A DNA stretch of 64,000 nucleotides from Ceratorhiza oryzae-sativae (GCA_030998015.1 JARWMV010000233.1:682001-746000); one strand, 5' to 3'. Shown: positions 12,856 to 28,278, counted from the first letter of the stretch. Notes: generated by a model not told the origin, from the letters alone. Numbers and translations are program-made.

Positions 12856-13072
12856 TTTTTTCTCCTTTGGGTCGATCGGGTGGATTTCTTTCCTGTTCCT
12901 TTATGGTGTAAACTTCATTCAAGACTCCGTCTAATTATATTCCCATATATACCTCAGGCTAGTTGACAAAACTCATAAACTAGACACACATGCAACACGA
13001 AGACAAAAATGGACAGATCGAGAGAGGTACATATACAACCGAATGCGAAGACAAACATAAAAGCGGCTCGAC

Positions 13073-14731
13073 CTAATGCTTCCGCTGCTTCTTTTTAGGA
13101 TTATGCGCGGCTCGGCAATCCCGACAATACCACTTGGTGTTTGGTCCCGGTGCGGTTTGGAGGTTCACACATGGGAGGTGGAACTACAATGTAGATCATC
13201 AGCGTTCATCCAATGCCACTAAACCGATCAGCGCAACTCACCCATTCCCGTTCACATTCACCGTCACACGCAACCATCTAGTTACTCAAATCATGAGGAC
13301 TCGGCCATTACGTTTTGAATAAACACACCAAAGACTGACCTCTCCAAACGAAAAATCGTTGCAATAACAGTACCGCCGTTCGTCCGACTGGTTATCCGCT
13401 TCGGCTGCCTTTTTATTTCGTGGAGGAGGCTTGCTTCGACGGGCCGGAGTGGAAGGTGTTTTGGACTGGGCAAGAGTGGTTGTGTTTTGGGCTGGGGGGC
13501 GGGAAGAGCCTTTCGCCTTTATAAGCATGCGCGTCGCAAAAAGGAGCCGGTTTAAGCAATACACACCTTTAGATGAGCTCGATCCAGATGATCCCTTGGT
13601 CAGCGATGCACTCTTGGGTTTCCGACTGGGCGAAGAGCCTCCACTTTCCTCGGCAGGCTGCGCCTTGCTCTTGGAGGCTGACCTTCCACGAATCCGGATG
13701 GTAGTGGGTGTGGTGCCTGTCCGGGTTATTCTCAGCGGTGGGATCGTCTCTCGCTGGTACTCTGCCTCGGGATGAGCCAAAGGCGTGGGCGAAGGTAGTT
13801 CGAGCTCGGGCTCAGGCTCCGGGTCGGGTTCGGGTGGGAGGGTGGTCCGATGTTGGGTGATGAGCGCGTCGAGCGAGCGAAGGTGGTTATCCACCTGAGA
13901 TATGCGTTAGCTTGCTTCAATAGACGGGTGTAAGCGGGCACACCGTTTGGCATATGCTATTCGCAATTCCAACCTTCTCGTTCGAGGCGCGGACGGCATC
14001 GGACGCAAGCGTCGCAATGAGCGTGAGCAGCGCTCGCGAGTCTGCGGGGAGAGGTGCTGGTGGCGGGGGGACAAGTGCTGGGTGGGCTGGGGCCAAGTTG
14101 GCCGAGGCCGAGGGTCCAGAAGGATCTGGGTTGGGGTCCTCCTGGAGCGGGACTTGCACGGGGGCAGCCGTCTCTGCCGTAGCAGGAAGACTGGGTGCGA
14201 GATGAGCCACTGGGTTCGTCTGACCTTTGTGCGACCTTTGGCTATTCGGCGACTGGGGGTGGGGTGGTTCGACCGCTGCCGAGACGTGAGCGAGGAGGTC
14301 GAGTCCAGACGTAGCTTGCTGGGCTGGTTGCTTCGGTTTACGCAACATGGACTCGCGTAGGTTGATGTACGCTCGAGCAGCGGGCACGATGCGCGAGGTG
14401 TTGTCTGTGGATATCTTAGGCTTGGCCCCAACTGCGCTGTGGCGAATACATACCTTGGACCAAATCATCCAGTTCTCGAATAAGCGAAAACGAGCGGTGT
14501 AGCGAAAGAGGGAGCTGCTCGACAACTATGGGCCCACTGTCAGCACTCTCCCCGACGGCCTAGACACAGATGAGGCCACGTACGTTCGTAATGATCCTGC
14601 GCAAAGGCGTTCCACTCGGCCACCGTTGGATCTTCGGCGTCGGGTTCAGATTTCTCTGGCTCGACGGGAACAATGACCACAGCGTTCTCGACGTCGGCCA
14701 GTGGCTTGGGTGCGCCGCGTTTGCGCTTCAT
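13073..14731 (-). CDS. ING-family PHD-finger protein
   Basis: Seven exons on the minus strand (14731-14584, 14525-14454, 14404-13944, 13894-13567, 13509-13340, 13277-13242, 13183-13073) give about 441 aa. The N-terminal ING fold is recognisable: VEQLPLSLHRSFSLIRELDD, then NTSRIVPAARAYINLRE. The C-terminus is a PHD finger, RRYCYCNDFSFGE plus MVACDGECEREW plus FHLPCVNL...KWYCRDC, assembled across three exons; this kind of finger reads H3K4 methylation. The second Cys pair is Cys-x3-Cys here where ING proteins usually have Cys-x4-Cys. Between the two domains is a long disordered Pro/Ser/Glu-rich linker, longer than in yeast Yng2. It probably belongs to a NuA4-type or Rpd3-type complex; which paralogue it is cannot be settled here. 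EPL1, another NuA4 subunit gene, lies 20 kb away. Confidence 0.87.
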
Positions 14732-14809
14732 CGAGGGTTCGGAGCTACGGTGGTGTAGAACGGAGGGAGGACCAGAGGGTGGTGAGAATCACGCACGTGA
14801 TAGCCGGTT

Positions 14810-18545
<3,736 letters not shown>

Positions 18546-18727
18546 ATTACTATCGTGTACGGATCAGTCGCAGATAATTCGTATCGAACACAAACACTCG
18601 TTAAACATGTCCGTAAACCAGAGAGACACAGGATCGCCACAATACATTATTCGACGGATCGCTATAACACAAGACTCATACAACCTTCAATCTATCGTCC
18701 CCTATAATGTTAAGTTTCTCGACCTAT

Positions 18728-21716
18728 TTAATGGGAGCGGAACCATCCTTTGAGAGTATGCTTGAGAGCACCCATAACACCTTGCACCTGAGATGCAATG
18801 ACCATGGTGCTTGGGAACGTCAATTCGACAGGTTCGCCCGCAATTTCATGGCTAAGAGTAAACTTTTAGCATAATGAATTGGGAGAAAATAACCATCACC
18901 TACTCCCACTCCATTTTCCCATCAACAAATAACTCGACCTGTGAATGCCCTGTAAGGTGAAATAATACAATCATTGAAAATAACTGCCTACCTTGAGCCT
19001 GGGCGCACGAGCGTCAGTAGAGTCGACCTCAATGGTTGTCCTTTGAGAAATGTCAGATCGGTGCCCCAGGACATTCTCCGGAAACGTACCATTTGTGATT
19101 GCCCTTGGGTACGTATTTGAGTAGGTTTTCTTCCGGCACCTCTTCAATATACTCATCCACGTGTTCCTCTCCCGTTTCCGTCACGGTCACGTTGGTGCGC
19201 GTAACTGACAGAGTCCGGGCGTTCTTTGGGTCCAAGGTGTGGATGAAGGGAACGTAGACTGATCCAACAAGCGTTAGTTAGACTAGCATTACAAAGCATC
19301 TAACAAACAACTTACATTGGCTCAGTGGGCTCGTCGAAAACTCGCGTACGACATACTTTCCCCTTGGGAATTCGACAGCTGCAAACTCGTGCCTGTCTCC
19401 TGAGAGGACAATAACGTTTGGGATGCTCCCCAACAATTTCAAGACGGTGTCACGCTCTTGCATGTATCCAGCCCAAAGGTCGACTTTTCCGTCATACCCA
19501 CCCCACATGGCAGTCAATGGGACGGACGACACAACAAACTTCCAGGTTGCGGTACGGTTTACGTCTGCGATCCAAGTATGGAGTGCCGCAAGTTGCGCTT
19601 CGCCTAGCATCGTTCGAGCAGACCCATCCAACGGCTCAACAGCCAGTTCAGACTCGAGAGGCGGGTTGAAATAGGCCGCAAGTGGATTTTTACCCTCAGC
19701 GATTGCTTCGATGACAGGGGTAAAGAGGGAAAGAGGGTAGGGGTAGGGCTTGTGTGCGGGTGGGGGAGAGCGATATCGACGGGTGTCCATGACAAAGAAC
19801 GCAGTATCGCCATGGCGGAAGTCGTAATAGTGGACGCCATCGGCTTTAGGGTCAGGGTTGGCTTGGCCGTTATAGATGTCGTAGGCGTTGGATGCATTTG
19901 GATAAGGGGCCCTTAAATCGTCTCCATTGGCACCAAAGTTATTCTGTGAAGGTGTTAAAGCAGGTAACGGCATGGTCAGTTCCACTCACGGTGAATTCAT
20001 GGTCATCGTAAATATTGTACACAGCTACATAGATATTATAAGATGAACGATCCGGACAAGTCAATTTACTTACGTAGACGCTCATAGATTTTTCTGAAGC
20101 TCTTGCTAGCGTATACACGTCGGTACAACCTACGATAAGCTTGAACGGTATCTCCAAAATAATACGGTACGTCGGCATAGATAAAGTCACCCATCATCAT
20201 CAAGAACTCGATTGCCGGGGTAGGTTTAACTGGCGCCGTAGGTGGGATCTCCGTGGAGGCGATATGAGCTTGTGAATCGTCTGTTGGCAAAGGCGTGGCA
20301 GAGATAGACTCTGAGGATGCAGATGTCGCCCCTTCGGTGCTTTCAACCGGGGCTGCTACAACCTCTGGGCTCTCTTCCGCCATAGGAGGCGCTGCGTCAA
20401 CCTCGTCTTCGGCTTTTGTTGGGGTATCTTTCACTTCAGGGTGAGTTGGCCAAATGTGTTCTGCAAGCAAATCGAATCCTTTGATACGAACGCCCGATGC
20501 AAATGGGTTGTACGGGAAATTGGGGATCTAGAGGAAATTCACGATAAATATCGACAGCGGATGATGGAGGGGGGGGGGGCAACTATACGTACGACGCAGC
20601 TGGTTGAAACGAAGCGGAAATGGCTGCCACGCGCCAGACGCGAGTCGGGGGTGGTGCGGAAAGTCAAAGAGCCTGGGTGTGACGACCAAGTCTTGCCGTC
20701 AAGCTCTATCAATCGGTCTGATGTTGATCGTTAATTTTGCCTTCCGGAAAAAGATATGACCGCGCTTACATTCGTATTCGGCGCCAGCCTGCAAACCTGT
20801 AAGTTTGGCCATTCCAACCCAATCCCGAGACTCAAGCATTTCGACGACTGGCCCGTCGGTCCAAAGACTATCCAAGCTGCCCGAGTCGAATCCCAATTTC
20901 CTCCATTGGATTCTCAAGGACGTTGTGGGGGGAGTAGCCACTGGAGTGAAAGCCTCTTCGACATTGGGCGGAAGTGTGATCTCGGGTAAGGCGCCGTCGA
21001 CGGCTTCTTGGACGGCTTCGATAACGCTGGAAGTCTGAAGCGGTGTCGAAGTGGGAGCGAGAGAAGCTGTCGTCGTAGGCTCTGGGGCAGCCGGGTAGCG
21101 GACAACGATCTTAGCGCTCGTGCTGTCAACCGCACCCACCCGAGCGAACGCAAGGTCCTCGGCTGGTGCGAAATGAGGCTGAAACGGTGATAAGTTCCCG
21201 AACAATAAGCTGTCTACATGCCTACCTTTGTCACAAATTCAGCAGCCATGAACATGATCACTGCATTTGCCACAAATGACATTCGACGAAGCGTTCGGGA
21301 GGACGTTGGCAAGGTGAGGAGAAATGTAGTACCAGGGGCGTTGTCGATAGCCCGCTAAAAAAATAATGGGGTGAATATGTGGGTGTCAGAATGACATTAT
21401 GAAGATATACATGTTCGGGGATAGCTTGCACAGGGTGGCCATTTGGCTCCTTTCCTTTCGCAGCCTCGAGTTTGGCCTTGTCGAGCGCCGGCACCTGCCG
21501 ACTGCCCAGCCAATAGGCCAACAAATAGATCGTGTAAAATAAGGCAGTTAGTGGAGGTGCGATTCGCCCAGGAATCTAAATGTAGAAATAAAACACTGTT
21601 TGAACTGTTGCGGAGTGAGGAATGCCCACTATGCGGAGGAGGATGTAGGAAACAATCCTGAATAGAGTCGAGGCAACTGAGGCCACACGGGCGTACGGTG
21701 GCACCGATGTCGTCAT
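18728..21716 (-). CDS. PhoD-like metallophosphatase, membrane anchored
   Basis: Twelve exons on the minus strand (21716-21630, 21575-21411, 21354-21226, 21178-20770, 20717-20593, 20527-20074, 20024-19990, 19943-19316, 19258-19090, 19040-18992, 18938-18904, 18851-18728) give about 802 aa. The N-terminus has at least two hydrophobic helices (around LTALFYTIYLLAYWLG and FVANAVIMFMAAEF). The catalytic part carries PhoD/metallophosphatase elements: MMMGDFIYADVPYYFG, VYNIYDDHEFTNN, FFVMDTRRYRS and VIVLSGDRHEFAAV, whose Asp, His and Glu residues bind the metals. About 70 residues rich in Ala, Pro, Glu and Thr (encoded near 20210-20420) interrupt the catalytic domain just before GDFIYADV. Substrate is unknown; a phosphodiesterase or phosphomonoesterase acting at a membrane is inferred. 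It converges on PEX6 with 182 bases between stops. Confidence 0.85.
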
Positions 21717-22341
21717 TTTGAGCGTCAACTACGCGGTTTATCAGTCAGGGGCGCAGCAGCTCTTGCAAAAGGCAACTCACGCTCGGGGGAGGGAAGAGCA
21801 GGACTCAGGTCCGTCGACACCAGGTGACGACACGACTTGCTTACATAATATCCTCGTGGCCCGATCACAACAAATCATGTTTGGTTGTGTTTGCTCGTTG
21901 CTCACATAATCTCCTCGAGGGAAGCATCACTTAGCGTGATTCCATCTTTGTCTTCTACATCGAGCCATGCCAATAATTATCTAACTGACCGTCCAAGGCT
22001 TACAGCCCCAAACCTAGCAGAAAGCTTCTATTAGACCTCCAACCGCCAAAGCGCGCCCATTCGCTGATAATTTTTCCAAATTTATGGTTGCAAATCCCTC
22101 GCGGTGGACCCGATCTATTTATGACAGCTTTTTCCTGATATTGTTTTACATGTTATAATTCGTTTGGCTCGGTCAGCATATTGCGCCCTGGCCTATACAC
22201 CCCGTTTCTGAAAACGATAGATAGGCAGCGACTGCAACGGGACATAGGTCGAGCCACGCGCCTCTGTCACGTGCACACTAGCCACGAGAGCAAGCCAAGC
22301 GCTGTCAAGTTGTTGCCGAGTCGTACGGCCACGGGAGAAAG
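21717..22341. other. Divergent promoter region, PhoD-like gene / TAF13
   Basis: Both flanking genes start here and point outward. No exon or RNA gene is visible. The stretch 22080-22170 is AT-rich. Confidence 0.5.
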
Positions 22342-23100
22342 ATGTCACAAGCTCCTTCGTCAACCAACTTTCAGCCCCGTTTACCTACTTCCGCGACTAC
22401 GAATATCCCATCTAATGCGACTACTTCCGCAACTGCTGCCACCCCAACGACTGCTGTGCCTCAATACTACGCTCAACATCCACTAATTCGACCTCCTATT
22501 CAGTTTACCACAACCCCTGGGCCGCCTCTTACTCCGCGACCGTCAACAACATCAACTATAGCCTCATCCACCGCGCGTTCGGCTACTACATCGACCGTGA
22601 GCACGACCCCTTCGGTGCGGCCAGCCGCCCCAGCGACTAGCTTCGTATCCAACGTAGCAGGAGCGAAGCAGCCAAAGAAGGTGCCAGCTCTGAAGGGCAC
22701 TTTTGTAAAAGATTGTGAGTTGCTGCCTGAAAGTGTTGGATTATCTAATTATTCTCGCTGGTAGTGCGACCTATGATGCATGCTTTCGGAGACCATCCAA
22801 ATCCTGCACCAGACACGGTCTCCGTGATGGAAGAAATTTTGATGGACTATATGACGGAAGTAGTAAGAGAACGACCTTTTTCGGTACCCTTGACTTCTCT
22901 CCTCACACTCTTCATAGTGCACCACGGCAATGAAGAAGACAAGAAAAAACCAGGTTCAAATCGATGGTCTAAGAGAAGCTCTTTCTCATCCTGCCGACGC
23001 GAAGAAGCTCGCGCGCATGGAGGAACTATTGTTCATGCAAGAAGACATTAAACGTGCTAGAGCCCAATTCAACGAGAAGGACGACCGAGGTGCGCCGTAA
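22342..23100 (+). CDS. TAF13: TFIID subunit TAF13
   Basis: Three exons (22342-22714, 22765-22862, 22918-23100) give 217 aa. Residues from about 125 form the histone-fold domain: MHAFGDHPNPAPDTVSVMEE, then TTAMKKTRKNQVQIDGLREA and KLARMEELLFMQEDIKRARA. TAF13 pairs with TAF11 through this fold and contacts TBP in TFIID. The first 120 residues are a Thr/Ser/Pro-rich disordered extension that short TAF13 proteins lack. The histone fold is only continuous after removing both introns, which fixes the junctions. Its stop lies 79 bases from the stop of the convergent RRM gene. Confidence 0.92.
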
Positions 23101-23179
23101 TCCACGGTGTCGTGGCGGATGTGTATTCGTGCCAAACTGTATCATATTAGTATATAATCGAATATGTAGCGGCCGAAAA

Positions 23180-23824
23180 CTATTCTTGCATGGCATCTGG
23201 GCGAGTAGAAGCCTGGACACCACGCCCTCCACTCTCGTCCAAAGGTTTTGTATGCTCTTTGAGCCATTCTTCCGACTCCCAGACTAAAATTAAGGCAATA
23301 ATTAATGTTGGGAAATGTAAGGGGTGTGGAACGGTGCTCACCAGCGCGATTGGGATTCGCTTCTACCTTCATAGCCTTTGCGATATTCACCTTGACCACT
23401 TTTCCATGGATAACACTTAAGGTGCATGCGATCAGTGTGAGGAAGAAGTAAGGAACAAAGGACGATCTCACTTGAGATCCATGTTATCGATAGCGTCCTG
23501 TGCATCCGCGGGTGAAGAGAATGTAATAAAAGCAAATCCTCTATGACCAGTGGCTACCAAATGTTCAGGTATTAGTTATAAATGATGCCCGTTTCCTCTA
23601 CAGCCAACTCACGAGGCTGGTCTCTGTGGATTGTAGGAGCGGGTGGTATTTGTATATCCATTATATCGCCTGGAAAGTGAATTCAGGTTACAAAAAATGA
23701 GTAGAAGTATAGAGTGACACGTACCAAACGCTGAAAATATCTCCATAAGTTCGTTCTCATTAGAGTCTTCGTGCAGCCCGCCAACATATATCGTCTGTTT
23801 TCGTTTAGTCCCGTCGAAATCCAT
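23180..23824 (-). CDS. Small RRM protein like the RNA-binding half of cyclophilin E
   Basis: Five exons on the minus strand (23824-23725, 23669-23613, 23553-23472, 23415-23342, 23283-23180) give 138 aa. A single RRM fills residues 10-90: RNP2 is TIYVGGL, followed by ENELMEIFSAFGDIMDIQIP, RNP1 is HRGFAFITF, and the strand VVKVNIAKAM closes the fold. This order closely matches the RRM of PPIE/CYP33, but no cyclophilin domain follows: the C-terminus is a short tail, VWESEEWLKEHTKPLDE, then stop. So it is an RRM-only relative, probably acting in splicing or chromatin; partner unknown. An upstream frame overlaps the start codon (separate entry). Confidence 0.85.
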
Positions 23825-23906
23825 GTTTTAGTTTGGGCCGGTGGTGGCCGGGTTGAGTCTCTGAAGCATCCAGTTCATCACGTGGTGGCCAAATAAATCC
23901 CGCCAT
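23805..23906 (-). promoter_or_regulatory. Upstream ORF overlapping the start of the RRM gene
   Basis: An ATG at 23906 opens a 33-codon frame (starting MAGFIWPPRDELDASE) that runs through the RRM gene's ATG in another frame and ends 20 bases past the first base of that codon. If the transcript begins upstream of 23906, ribosomes starting here would miss the main start, a classic way to lower translation. The transcription start is not visible from sequence alone. Confidence 0.35.
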
Positions 23907-24006
23907 GGTTTCATCGAATAAAATTGAGAAATGATCATAGTTGAGGTAAATATACAATATATAAACATATGCACTGATTATAGAAATTTGGTATTGGTTT
24001 ACATAC

Positions 24007-25395
24007 TTACTTACGTCGAGATGTGCGGCGCGACGTCCCCTGTGACGATTCTTGGGTAGCCAAAACACGTTGGCTGTAGGAGACAGGAGTGCATTAGCCT
24101 ATAAGAAATTTCTTCTGTTCTGAAGGCGCTACCTTGGTCCTTTTTTCTTTCCTTTCCCCTTAGGCTCGTCAATTTCCATCGGAGCCTCCTCCTCTTCCGT
24201 CCCAGCAGCTTCCTCTTCCTCCTCCTCCTCCTCCTCCTCCTCCTCTTCCTCTTCACCCCCTCTAGTGGCTCTTCGATGCAAATGGTCCCCCTTGATAGCT
24301 TCTTCGCCCACTTTTTTCACCTTGTCTTCGTCCCAGCTGTGTTTGCATTGCGGACATTCAAGTGGACGGTCCCTTCGTGCACGACTCCACGTCTTGTAAC
24401 AGTATATGTGCATGCGCGAGATGCAGTTTTCGGTAGGGCAGCGTATTCCTTTAGTTATGGGCTCCTGTATGGAAATTAGCTACGAGTATTTCCTAGGCGT
24501 ATCACGACAAGCTGACCATGCAATAGGTACATTCGTTGTACTCTTCAGGATATGTCTCGCGGAAGTAGTTTTGAAGCTCGAGAAGTGAACGGGGCGAAAG
24601 GGAATATCGACCACGCCTTCCAGTAATCGGGTGTTGGGCACAGTTGAACTCATCGAGATTGGGGGTCACTTACTTGCTTTTTAGGAGCCACCCTTTAGCA
24701 ACAAAGCTCGAGAGAAGATGTTCCGCTTCCGATTTCGTGATACCTTTACCCGGAAGGTATGAAACCTCGCGAAGTGCTGCCATGGCTGGAATTGAATACG
24801 CGTCGTTATTGGACAAAACTATCTGCTCAATCTAAGGGAGACCGTCAGGGTTCGTTTGCAATCTGCGCAATGGTTTGGGATACGCACAACCAGTTTAAAG
24901 TATTGGATCTCGGTTGCGTTGTACTCTGTGGCTAGCATTGTTGCTGGGTCTTGTTTCGTGTTTATCTACCGGCATGTTTGAATTGCGCACTTTAAACGAA
25001 CAAGTCTAACGTACAATTGCCCAAAGTGTTTCCCCCGTACACTCGTCTTTAGCGCTGCTCATTCTCAGGTCGAACCTTTCGAGCTACAAAAGGAATTAGT
25101 AACTGCTTGTCATAATAGCCACATGCTAAAACTGACATCTTGATTTACTTCGGCGATGAAGCTGGGGCCACCGTCCGTGGCGAAACTTCGTTCATCGTAA
25201 TTAAAATTAAGAGATGGATTTAGTTCTGTCGGCTCTGGTTAGTATGAACTCGATATTGACGCAGAAATGAGACAGACCAAGGGCGGCCGCCATGCATTTC
25301 TTGAATATTATTTTAGTCGTAGCCTCCGAAACCCATCTCCGCTGCATCATCGCCTGGATGAACAAGCGTTTATAATCACTTTTGCTGACAACCAT
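24007..25395 (-). CDS. NSE1: Smc5/6 complex RING subunit Nse1
   Basis: Eight exons on the minus strand (25395-25278, 25234-25137, 25083-25015, 24965-24891, 24831-24674, 24616-24517, 24464-24133, 24073-24007) give about 338 aa. The N-terminal part begins SKSDYKRLFIQAMMQRRWVS and continues as winged-helix-like sequence (SEAEHLLSSFVAKGWLL). The C-terminal zinc domain reads CTYCMEPITKGIRCPTENC, then RMHIYCYKTW and LECPQCKHSW, the variant RING of Nse1. Nse1 is an E3 partner of Nse3 and Nse4 in the Smc5/6 genome-stability complex. After the RING comes an unusual acidic tail with a run of about 15 Glu followed by basic stretches. The stop is taken at 24007; a GT donor overlaps it, so the tail could be longer. 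Confidence 0.87.
24214..24255. repeat. CTC/TTC microsatellite encoding poly-Glu in NSE1
   Basis: A trinucleotide tract (CCT/CTC units with a few CTT) on the plus strand is read as consecutive GAG/GAA codons in the NSE1 tail. Such tracts slip easily, so length probably varies between strains. Confidence 0.7.
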
Positions 25396-25487
25396 AGTGG
25401 TAGTGGTGAGCAAACCACTCCCATGGTTGCACGTGACCTCAAGGCTAATCCTTCGCGCACTCACATTCAAATTCTCTCCTCGTTACA

Positions 25488-26760
25488 ATGGCGTTCTTAC
25501 GACACATCCACAATGCAAATGAACTTGCGAGTAAAAATCCATATAATTATTATAGCCGTCAATTCTAACGATAGTACAGGAAACCCTCCTGACCAATAAA
25601 GCGTCTGGTCTGGTTGTTATTGATTTCCACGCAACCTGGTGTGGCCCCTGTCATGCAATCGCGCCCTTCTATGACCAGCTGAGCCAACAAGCAAGTGTCT
25701 CGAACAATTAAAGGTTAATTTCGGCTAATAGATAAATTAGTATACACATGTTGCCTTCGCTAAAGTAGATGTGGATGCGGTCCCTGATGTTGCGAAGAAG
25801 TATGTGGTATCAAGCGATCATTTGATAAAAACTAATTAAAGTGAATTGCAGGGTGCGAAGAACTTTTTTGCAATTCCGTGGTAATCTAAATCCAGCTCTC
25901 ACAGTATGGCGTGAGCGCGATGCCGACATTCTTATTCATTAAAAACAAGGTGGTGGTCGAAACTATCCGTGGAGCAGACAAGTCCGCTTTGGAGAATTCT
26001 CTTCGAACGCATGCTCCGCCCGCGCCGGCACCAACTACTCTGGATGAGGGCGGTTCGAAGGACGAATCCGCCGCCTCCAGAGACGTAAGTATAGTTGCCC
26101 TAGGTATTATCTTATCTCTAAATTTGGTCAAAACAAGGTGTCGCTTCTCGAGTACTTGGACTCGACTCAGCTCAATTGCCTTAACGAATCTGATACACAT
26201 AACATCAAGAGCATCCTCGGTAACAAAACTAGGAATACTGGAAAATCCTATCTCGAAAGCGACTCCGATGAGCAGTTGCTCATAAATCTCTATGTAAGTA
26301 CACTTGAAGAACGTTCAGACTCACTCACAAGCCGCCCTCCTTACTCCCAGTTCAACCAGTCGGTTCGCATCCGATCTATTATCATTCATACAGCCGATGT
26401 ATCCCATGCCCCGAAAACCATTAAACTCGCTATCAACCGCCCCGCACTAGGTTTCGAAGATGTGGAATCTGCAGCTGAACCCGAAATGGCACAAGTATTT
26501 GAAGAGTTATCCCCCGAGGATATTGTCAACTCGCGTCGAATCGCGCTCCGATATGTGAGGTTCCAGAATGTCACCAGCCTTCACGTAAGTGCACACTCAC
26601 ATGACGGCAGAATAAAATGAGAACTCAGCAATAATCTTGCTAGATCTTCGTTGCCTCTAACCAGGGCGGCGAGGACGAAACGCGGATCAGTGCAATCGAT
26701 GTTTTCGGTCAACCCGTGGAGACAACCTGGATGGCAGGCCTGCGTCAGACAGACGATTAG
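25488..26760 (+). CDS. Thioredoxin-like protein with C-terminal PITH domain (TXNL1-like)
   Basis: Seven exons (25488-25530, 25575-25690, 25741-25803, 25905-26084, 26138-26293, 26351-26584, 26644-26760) give about 302 aa. Residues 20-115 are a thioredoxin fold with active site WCGPC and the cis-Pro segment [14 protein letters not shown]. The second half is a PITH (DUF1000) domain, from [15 protein letters not shown] through [14 protein letters not shown] to [20 protein letters not shown]. Human TXNL1 has this layout and docks on the 26S proteasome, so a proteasome-associated redox role is likely. The second intron (25691-25740) needs a GC donor. The third junction (25803/25905) is the weak point: the best in-frame option adds one Tyr. 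The start is 92 bases from the divergent NSE1 start. Confidence 0.85.
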
Positions 26761-26944
26761 GGGTTCAGATTGTGCTGTCACAATAAGATGTAAAGTGAGC
26801 GGAATTGTTCTTGACCATAGCATGGCTTGACTCCGAACCCGATAGTAAACTCATGAAATTGAATTTTACGCTCCTATACATGTGTACAGGCGCCCCAGAA
26901 AACAGGCCTGGATCATTCCTATAAATAATCCATAGAACCCTCTT

Positions 26945-28278
26945 TTATGACTGAGCAGGATTATTCTCCGCAAAGTACTCGTGGCTGTCCGCGTTAAAAA
27001 TCGCCTGGTCGGGGTTCGAAATGGCGAGCGACTTGGCACCAGACTGTCCATAAACGTAATCATTCGTGCCGCCGTTGACAGTGAAGTGGGACTGCTCATG
27101 AACAATGGTCCCAGCACGAGAGTCGGTTCCAGTACTTCAAAAGAAATAACACGTTGAGAATTTTAACTTATGGGTGGACTGAGGTACTCACTTAGGAGCT
27201 GACCAAAAAGCACCGCAGAGATAGACATATCCGGGTGAACCAGGATAGACATAAGCATACGTGCCCGAATCCGTGCTATAGATCAATTTGGATTGGATAT
27301 CATCGCGAGATTTCTAACCAAACTGGCTTACCATGTGCAATCATAAGTGCTGGATGTAGCATCCGTTCCGATCAGACTATAGTGAGACTTGACGGTGCTG
27401 AAGCGGGAAGAAGTGAAGGTGCCAAACCAGGTCTAATATTTGGATCATTTGGTCAGAGAGTCGTTGTCCGAAGCATCGCACCCACTGTATATCGGGTAGT
27501 ACCACTTGAGATCCCAGCGAGATAGGTGTTGACGTTGGCAACATAGGTGTTGGCCGAATTGGCAGCGGTGGTAATCTGGGTCTGTTGTGTTGATGAGCAG
27601 CTTTTGAACCCGATTGCACGTCGGTTGATCCCACGGGTACCATGATTGGGAGCACCCTTGGAGGATACGAGCTTGCCAGCGACACTCAGCCTGTGCGATT
27701 GGGTATCAGCAGCGACAGTTGCGAGCTTGCCCGAAGCATCGACATATTGGAAGACGTTGTCAGCCGAGAACTACCAACCCCTTCGTGAGAAACTCATGTG
27801 TAGCGTGTTATGGTCGCCTGAATCGTACCTTGTATTCGCCAGCGCCAGAGCGAGTGAAGTTATACACGCCAGCAAGGTCGTGCACAAGCTCGAAAGACTG
27901 ACCAGGAGCAAGAACTGCGAACTTAGACTCATCGCCAGACTTGAGCACCAACTCAGGAGAACTAGACCAACGGTTTTCAGTTCATTTACATAGCATATAT
28001 TGTTAAAATACTTACTATTTGACCTTGATGCCAGTGAAGGCTGGCGTGCCAGCAGCACTCTCAATGGTAAAGGTGTCGGTGCGCCAGTCGCTGAGCACAG
28101 TGCGAGGGTCCTTCAACAGCTTGACAGTCTCAGTACCAGTGTTGGTGAGGACAGCCTTGACCTTAAGGTTTTCAACATCGGTGACAGACTGGGTTCCCGA
28201 GACGTTGAGCTTGAGGGAAGGAGCAGCCGCAACACCAGCAGCGAAAGCAGCAAGAACAGCAGAGGTAGCAGGACGCAT
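26945..28278 (-). CDS. M35 peptidyl-Lys metalloendopeptidase, copy 1
   Basis: Six exons on the minus strand (28278-28016, 27961-27829, 27770-27486, 27432-27332, 27275-27192, 27134-26945) give 351 aa. It begins with a signal peptide (MRPATSAVLAAFAAGVAAAP), then a propeptide of about 165 residues, a dibasic site NRR, and a mature domain starting near [15 protein letters not shown]. The aspzincin zinc site is intact: HEQSH with the third ligand in GTNDYVYG. Cys residues match the Grifola/Pleurotus MEP type, secreted proteases that cut before Lys. An upstream in-frame extension exists, but the ATG at 28278 directly precedes the signal peptide and aligns with the other copies. It is the distal member of a three-gene tandem array. 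Confidence 0.9.
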
